Below are positions 15,953-19,519 of a stretch of DNA of 19,519 nucleotides, piece after piece. Numbering within the stretch: the first letter of the stretch is position 1; every line of letters begins with the position of its first letter. Below the pieces are notes generated by a model. That model was not told the DNA's origin. It was given only the letters and a program-made list of their open reading frames with translations, and searched no databases. This stretch comes from Pseudomonadota bacterium (lineage in GTDB: Bacteria > Myxococcota > Bradymonadia > UBA4248): assembly GCA_017629415.1 (NCBI GenBank), contig JAGBXG010000454.1, positions 1 through 19,519 of the forward strand, given 5' to 3'. Made by a program: the position numbers and the translations under genes.

Positions 15953-16606
15953 TTATTCTGCATCCATCATCAGGACTGCATCGATTTGGCTTTGAGAAAT
16001 AGAACCTTCGCGTTTGATAAAAGGTTCGCCGTCTTTGAAATCGAGAACAGTGGACGGTGTGGATTGAGGAATGTCGCCAGCTGTCACAAAGATACCTACG
16101 TGAGCCATGAAATTCTTTTGGATCATGGCCGGGCTGGAGGCGCCATTCTTTTTCTCGCGGTTGGCGCTTGAAACGAGCAGCGGTCTGTCGAGTTCCTTGA
16201 GCAGCCGGAGGAGCCATGGTTCGGACGGAACGCGGACACCGATTTTGCCGCCGGCTTTAGTCAAAGGGCGAAGAATGGGGGCAGGGATATTTTCTTCATT
16301 GGGTTCGAAACGAATCGTCAGTTCGCCGGGCCACAGTTTTTTGGCCAAAACTTTGGCTTTGGAGGGAATGTTGGATGCCACGGTTTTCAGGGCATCATAG
16401 CTGGGAATAAAAACAAGAGATGGCGCTTTGGCGGTACGGTGTTTCGAGAACAGCAGGGCATTGACGGCCTTAGGGTTGGTGAGGTCTGCTACAATGCGGT
16501 AACTGGAACGACACGGAATACATACGATACCGCCCGATTCCAGGCAGCTGCGTACATTAATAAACTCACTTCCTCTCATCATTTCCTGCAATTCAATGGT
16601 GCGCAT
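15953..16606 (-). CDS. Sua5/YrdC/YciO-family protein (threonylcarbamoyl-AMP synthase-like)
   Basis: A 217-residue single-domain protein of the YrdC fold. TsaC/Sua5 members make threonylcarbamoyl-AMP from Thr, bicarbonate and ATP for the t6A37 tRNA modification; YciO members have a less certain role. Matches to the family are the KHR pair in LLFSKHRTAKAPSLVFI, KLWPGELTIRF (usually FWPGPLTL), IGVRVPSEPWL, LLVSSAN and STVLDF...IKREGSIS. The usual PTDTVYGL loop is replaced here by PCRSSYRIVAD (residues 31-41). This makes it a diverged paralogue and leaves catalysis in doubt. AAGGAG lies five bases before the ATG, so the start is secure. It is divergent from the PP2C gene, with a perfect palindrome between them. 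Confidence 0.85.
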   Translation of the reverse strand: MRTIELQEMMRGSEFINVRSCLESGGIVCIPCRSSYRIVADLTNPKAVNALLFSKHRTAKAPSLVFIPSYDALKTVASNIPSKAKVLAKKLWPGELTIRFEPNEENIPAPILRPLTKAGGKIGVRVPSEPWLLRLLKELDRPLLVSSANREKKNGASSPAMIQKNFMAHVGIFVTAGDIPQSTPSTVLDFKDGEPFIKREGSISQSQIDAVLMMDAE

Positions 16607-16629
16607 GGGATCTCCTTGTTGTTTTGCGT

Positions 16630-16656
16630 CTGTATGGGGTCAATCCTGACCCACAG
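16630..16656. promoter_or_regulatory. Palindrome between divergent genes, possible operator
   Basis: GGGTCA-ATCC-TGACCC (16637-16652) is a perfect six-base inverted repeat, flanked by CTGT (16630-16633) and ACAG (16653-16656), which can also pair. It lies about 24 bases upstream of the Sua5-like start on one side and about 158 bases before the PP2C gene on the other. It may be a dimeric repressor site or an RNA hairpin in the Sua5-like leader. Confidence 0.4.
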
Positions 16657-16810
16657 ATGAGGTTTATAATCCAAAACGCATCAAGTCTCTATGATTCTTT
16701 GCCGTGAAGCAGAAGTTGAAGTAACACGTGGCAGCAGAGGCTTTGAATTGTACGCATATCGTGCAAATGGATTTTTTTCATCAATATATACAGCGGTATA
16801 GAGGTGGTGC

Positions 16811-17611
16811 ATGAAAAAAGGATTTTGGGGTGTAGCGCTCTTATTTTTTATGTTGATGCCCGGTCTGGTGTGTGCCGAACCGGCAGTTGGATTGACAGAT
16901 AAAGGCGTTTCTCGTGCGAAGAATGAAGATAGTTTTGTGATTTTAGATACGGCTGATCTTTATTTGGTTGCAGATGGTATGGGTGGGCATGCGGCAGGCG
17001 AGGTTGCAAGCGCACATGTGGTTCAGACGTTTAAAGATTATGTACGCATGCCGATATGGGGTGCTTTGGATAAAGTTTGGCCGTCCTCACGCACGGTGTT
17101 TACGGTGGCGGCATATTTTGAGGCCAACCGGCGCATTTTGCACGAATCGATGGCCAATCCGGCACGCCGTGGCATGGGGACAACAGCGGTTTCCGTAGTG
17201 CGTCGTGAGGGGTATATGGATGTCGTCAATCTGGGGGATTCTCGGGCTTATCGGATTCGTAATGGCTACATGGTTCAGGTGTCGCATGATCATTCATTGG
17301 TGCAGGAATATATTGATCAGGGCAAATTAAAAACACCGGAAGAAATCGAGGCATTTCCCTATAAAAATATCATTACTCGTGCGATGGGAACGCAGCCGAA
17401 AATAGTGCCGGATGTCTTTTCGGAGCCTTATCGTCCCGGCGATATTTATTTGCTGTGCAGCGATGGACTTTTTAATGAGCTCGCTGATGACGAGATTTTA
17501 AAGATTATCGAGTCGTACCGCGGAAATGATGAGGGGGCCGCGCGAGCTTTGGTGGATGCGGCTAACGCGCGAGGCGGACGCGATAATATTACCGTGGTCA
17601 TTGTTCGGTAG
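16811..17611 (+). CDS. PP2C-family (PPM) Ser/Thr phosphatase with N-terminal signal peptide
   Basis: A 266-residue metal-dependent protein phosphatase expected to remove phosphate from Ser/Thr residues. All hallmark motifs are present: RAKNED (35-40), DGMGGHAAGE (55-64), VNLGDSRAY, CSDGLFNEL (Asp218) and GGRDNITVVIV (Asp258), so it should bind two metal ions and be active. It is unusual in beginning with two Lys, a hydrophobic stretch (about 5-20) and VCA/EP, which reads as a signal peptidase I site after Ala22. GAGG six bases before the ATG supports this start. Most bacterial relatives are cytoplasmic, so it is either exported or membrane-tethered. It may instead begin inside the cell at an internal GTG near residue 20, which has no clear ribosome binding site. 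Its stop lies 77 bases before the next gene. Confidence 0.92.
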   Translation: MKKGFWGVALLFFMLMPGLVCAEPAVGLTDKGVSRAKNEDSFVILDTADLYLVADGMGGHAAGEVASAHVVQTFKDYVRMPIWGALDKVWPSSRTVFTVAAYFEANRRILHESMANPARRGMGTTAVSVVRREGYMDVVNLGDSRAYRIRNGYMVQVSHDHSLVQEYIDQGKLKTPEEIEAFPYKNIITRAMGTQPKIVPDVFSEPYRPGDIYLLCSDGLFNELADDEILKIIESYRGNDEGAARALVDAANARGGRDNITVVIVR

Positions 17612-17619
17612 CAGAATCA

Positions 17620-17648
17620 TTGACCAAAAGGTTACATACTGATATATA
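17620..17648 (+). promoter_or_regulatory. Promoter of the small exported protein / AgmX-like pair
   Basis: TTGACC (17620-17625, five of six consensus) and TATATA (17643-17648, four of six) are exactly 17 bases apart, just after the PP2C stop. Transcription would start near 17655. This is the best sigma-70 pair I found in the window. Confidence 0.6.
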
Positions 17649-17688
17649 AAATTATTTGTGTTTGTTGGAAGGATTCTGAGAGGGAACC

Positions 17689-17952
17689 TTGAAACTTCGT
17701 CTTATCGTTACAATTATGTTAATTTTACTGGGGTTGTTTCCGTTGCCTTGTATGGGACAGGAGGGGGATGGCCAGGTTGAAGAAAAGCTGTATAATTTTG
17801 ACGATATGTTGATTGACGGTGCCTTCAGAGATCCTCAGGGTATGTTTGAGCGTGCCCGTGCAGAAGCAGAGTTTGAAGGTGTGCTGAAGCTTGAGCGAAG
17901 TTTTATGCCTCGTGTGGAAGACAGCGCGCAGGAATTGTCTATGCGTCCGTAG
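17689..17952 (+). CDS. Small exported protein, unrecognised, upstream of AgmX-like gene
   Basis: An 87-residue protein with a TTG start at 17689: AGAGGG lies four bases upstream, an in-frame TGA at 17677 excludes a start further up, and the next Met (residue 10) would cut the signal peptide. Residues 1-23 form a signal peptide (Lys2, Arg4, a Leu/Ile-rich core, then a likely cut after PCMG or nearby). The mature part of about 64 residues is acidic and shows LYNFDDMLIDGAFRDPQGM, then a helical R/E-rich stretch, ending FMPRVEDSAQELSMRP. I do not recognise the family with certainty. The next gene starts 35 bases on, so the two are probably co-transcribed, and it may be a periplasmic partner of the motility-type protein. 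Confidence 0.8.
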   Translation: MKLRLIVTIMLILLGLFPLPCMGQEGDGQVEEKLYNFDDMLIDGAFRDPQGMFERARAEAEFEGVLKLERSFMPRVEDSAQELSMRP

Positions 17953-17987
17953 AACGGTTCGTCCATGGATATCGCAGGAGTGTTTGA

Positions 17988-19519
17988 ATGAAGATTATAT
18001 GCAGTGGTTGTGGAGCGCCGCACTGGTTGTCGGATATGCAGGTTTCCAATGGGGGCTGTAATGTCGTTTGTCCGCGTTGTTCGACATCAAATTATGCTGA
18101 TGCATCCATGATTGATCCGAGCAGTCGTGAGCCGCGTTGGTATTATGCATTTAATGATGATACGGTAGGTCCGTTATCCACCCAGGATATTGAATTCAGT
18201 CTCCAGAATGGTCAGATTTCGCTGGATTCTTATGTCTGGTGTGAAGGTTTTGCGGACTGGATGTCGCTTGGTGCTGTGGCTGAATTAGACTATTTGGCAT
18301 CTCCTGTTCAAGGTTCGCCTGCGGGTGGAGAGGAGGCCACGCGAGTTGCTGGTGGCGGTGGTATTGGATTTGGTGCTTTTGGTGGTGGCGGTGAGGAAAC
18401 TGCTGCGATTGATTTGTCCGAATTCCAGGGAGGTTACAGTCCGTTTGATCAGCAATCCGGCGGGATTATGGGTATGGACGGTCAAGCGGCTGTTGATGAT
18501 GAACCCATGATGGATATGGGGCCTGTGACGAATGCAGCTAATGAGCTTGTGGGCGCGCGCAGTGAAAACTCTGTTCTTTTCAGCTTGAGCAGTCTTCAGG
18601 CTGTGAGTATGGCTCCTGAGGCTTCTTCAGGTCCCGCGGTTCCGGTGACGGCTGGTGGCGGTGCAGGTCTTATCGATGTGAAGGCATTGGCTTCGTCAAG
18701 TGCGCCGCGTCGTCGTGCCAATGAAGTTGTTGACAGCTTTGGTGGCAGCAATATTCCGATGGCAACTGTTTTGCCGCTCGGTAATAAAGCTGAAGCTGAA
18801 GGTACCAAGAGAATCGCCATTATTGGTGGTATTATAGGTATTGTTGCTATCGTTTTGATTATTGCTGTTGTTGTTGCCATGACTGGCGGCAAAGATGAAC
18901 CCGTGCAGGCTGCAAATGTTCAGGCCGGTGCCGGTGCCGACGATCTTGGTGTGGAAAGCGAAACAGCAAAAGAAATGGCCAAATTAAAGGCTGAAATAGA
19001 AGCCGCAGAGGCTAAAGCCAAGAAAGCTGAAGAAGAGAAGAAAGTCGTTGAAGAAGAGAAGAAAGCCGCCGAAGCTGCCGCCGAAGCTGCTGCCGCTGCT
19101 GAAGAAGAAAAGGCTGCTGAAGAAGAAAAGGCTGTAGCTAAAGAAGAAAAGAAAACTGAAACAAAGAAAACGACAACAGCTACCAAAAAAGCAGATGCAG
19201 GTACGACGGCTAAGAAGACCGAAACGGTTGCAAAGGCCGAAGCTCCGAAGAAAACTGAAACGAAAAAAGCTGCAGCAGCACCCGCTGCTGGTGGCAATGA
19301 TTTAACCAAGAGCGAAATCAGCAGCGTGATTCGTGGCGTGGGTGCTCAGATCAGAACATGCAGCCGTGGTTCCGCAACAAAGGGTAAGATGGAAGTATCG
19401 TTTACCATTAAGGGTGATGGCCGCGTTTCTGGTGCTCGCGTTGTAACCCCCAGCTTTGCTAATACGCCGACGGCATCCTGCGTTCTCAAGGTCGTCAATG
19501 GCATGAAGTTCCGTGCTGC
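17988..19519 (+). CDS. agmX: AgmX/GltJ-like gliding-motility protein (partial, runs off window)
   Basis: 510 residues are visible and the 3' end is missing. AGGAG lies seven bases before the ATG. In order: a zinc ribbon (Cys5, Cys8, Cys28, Cys31); a GYF_2 domain (about 51-102, WYYAFNDDTVGPLS ... WCEGFADWMSLG); a Gly/Ala-rich disordered stretch (about 105-270); a single membrane helix (about 276-298); a long Ala/Glu/Lys-rich coiled coil (about 325-430); and the start of the AgmX/PglI C-terminal (TonB-like) domain (LTKSEISSVIRGVGAQIRTC ... VNGMKFRA). This is the architecture of Myxococcus AgmX (GltJ). That protein spans the inner membrane in the Agl-Glt gliding machinery, with its cytoplasmic zinc ribbon and GYF domain contacting the polarity/motor regulators. 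Other Myxococcota have paralogues with unknown tasks, so the exact role is inference. It is read with the small exported protein just upstream. Confidence 0.88.
   Translation, partial: MKIICSGCGAPHWLSDMQVSNGGCNVVCPRCSTSNYADASMIDPSSREPRWYYAFNDDTVGPLSTQDIEFSLQNGQISLDSYVWCEGFADWMSLGAVAELDYLASPVQGSPAGGEEATRVAGGGGIGFGAFGGGGEETAAIDLSEFQGGYSPFDQQSGGIMGMDGQAAVDDEPMMDMGPVTNAANELVGARSENSVLFSLSSLQAVSMAPEASSGPAVPVTAGGGAGLIDVKALASSSAPRRRANEVVDSFGGSNIPMATVLPLGNKAEAEGTKRIAIIGGIIGIVAIVLIIAVVVAMTGGKDEPVQAANVQAGAGADDLGVESETAKEMAKLKAEIEAAEAKAKKAEEEKKVVEEEKKAAEAAAEAAAAAEEEKAAEEEKAVAKEEKKTETKKTTTATKKADAGTTAKKTETVAKAEAPKKTETKKAAAAPAAGGNDLTKSEISSVIRGVGAQIRTCSRGSATKGKMEVSFTIKGDGRVSGARVVTPSFANTPTASCVLKVVNGMKFRA

Noticed and set aside
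15840..16217. 125-residue minus-strand frame overlapping the Sua5-like gene
   Set aside because: It overlaps the Sua5-like coding frame, which has clear motifs and a good ribosome binding site; this frame has none.

Overview
The window looks like chromosomal DNA of a moderate-GC member of the Myxococcota/Bradymonadota-like (former deltaproteobacterial) group. The evidence is the mix of genes: a Ser/Thr kinase fused to helical repeats, two very large surface lipoproteins (one with thrombospondin-type-3 Ca-binding repeats, one with cysteine modules plus FG-GAP/VCBS repeats), and an AgmX/GltJ-like gliding-motility protein (zinc ribbon, GYF domain, one membrane helix, AgmX/PglI C-terminal domain). 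No 16S rRNA or tRNA is present, so the assignment is inference from families.

Layout. Bases 1-525 hold two copies of a 280-bp-period direct repeat and no convincing gene. Next come a TSP3 lipoprotein (526-2781, +) and a membrane-anchored Ser/Thr kinase (2999-6022, +). A hairpin-rich convergent gap follows, then a giant cysteine-repeat/FG-GAP lipoprotein on the minus strand (6334-9483). From 9931 the plus strand carries infA, a terminator, mreB, mreC, mreD and a TgpA-like transglutaminase membrane protein (to 14984). A type IV pilin-like gene (15003-15575) and a divergent Sua5/YrdC/YciO protein (15953-16606) lie on the minus strand. The plus strand then has a PP2C phosphatase with a signal peptide (16811-17611), a small exported protein with a TTG start (17689-17952) and the AgmX-like gene, which runs off the window end (17988-19519).

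How the genes may work together (inference). mreBCD and the transglutaminase form a cell-shape/envelope operon, with the transglutaminase where mrdA (PBP2)/rodA often sit. The kinase and phosphatase are writer and eraser of Ser/Thr phosphorylation, although this phosphatase looks exported. The AgmX-like protein, the small exported protein, the pilin and MreB are all families tied to surface motility or polarity in myxobacteria.

The most unusual signals are non-coding or at gene starts. First, a family of intergenic palindromic elements keeps its flanks (CTAT...ATACGC) while the stem sequences change in a compensatory way, and copies are nested in each other at 15702-15847. Second, an in-frame TGA interrupts the signal peptide of the giant lipoprotein between a well-placed ribosome binding site and the rest of the gene. 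No CRISPR array, transposase or phage gene was seen.
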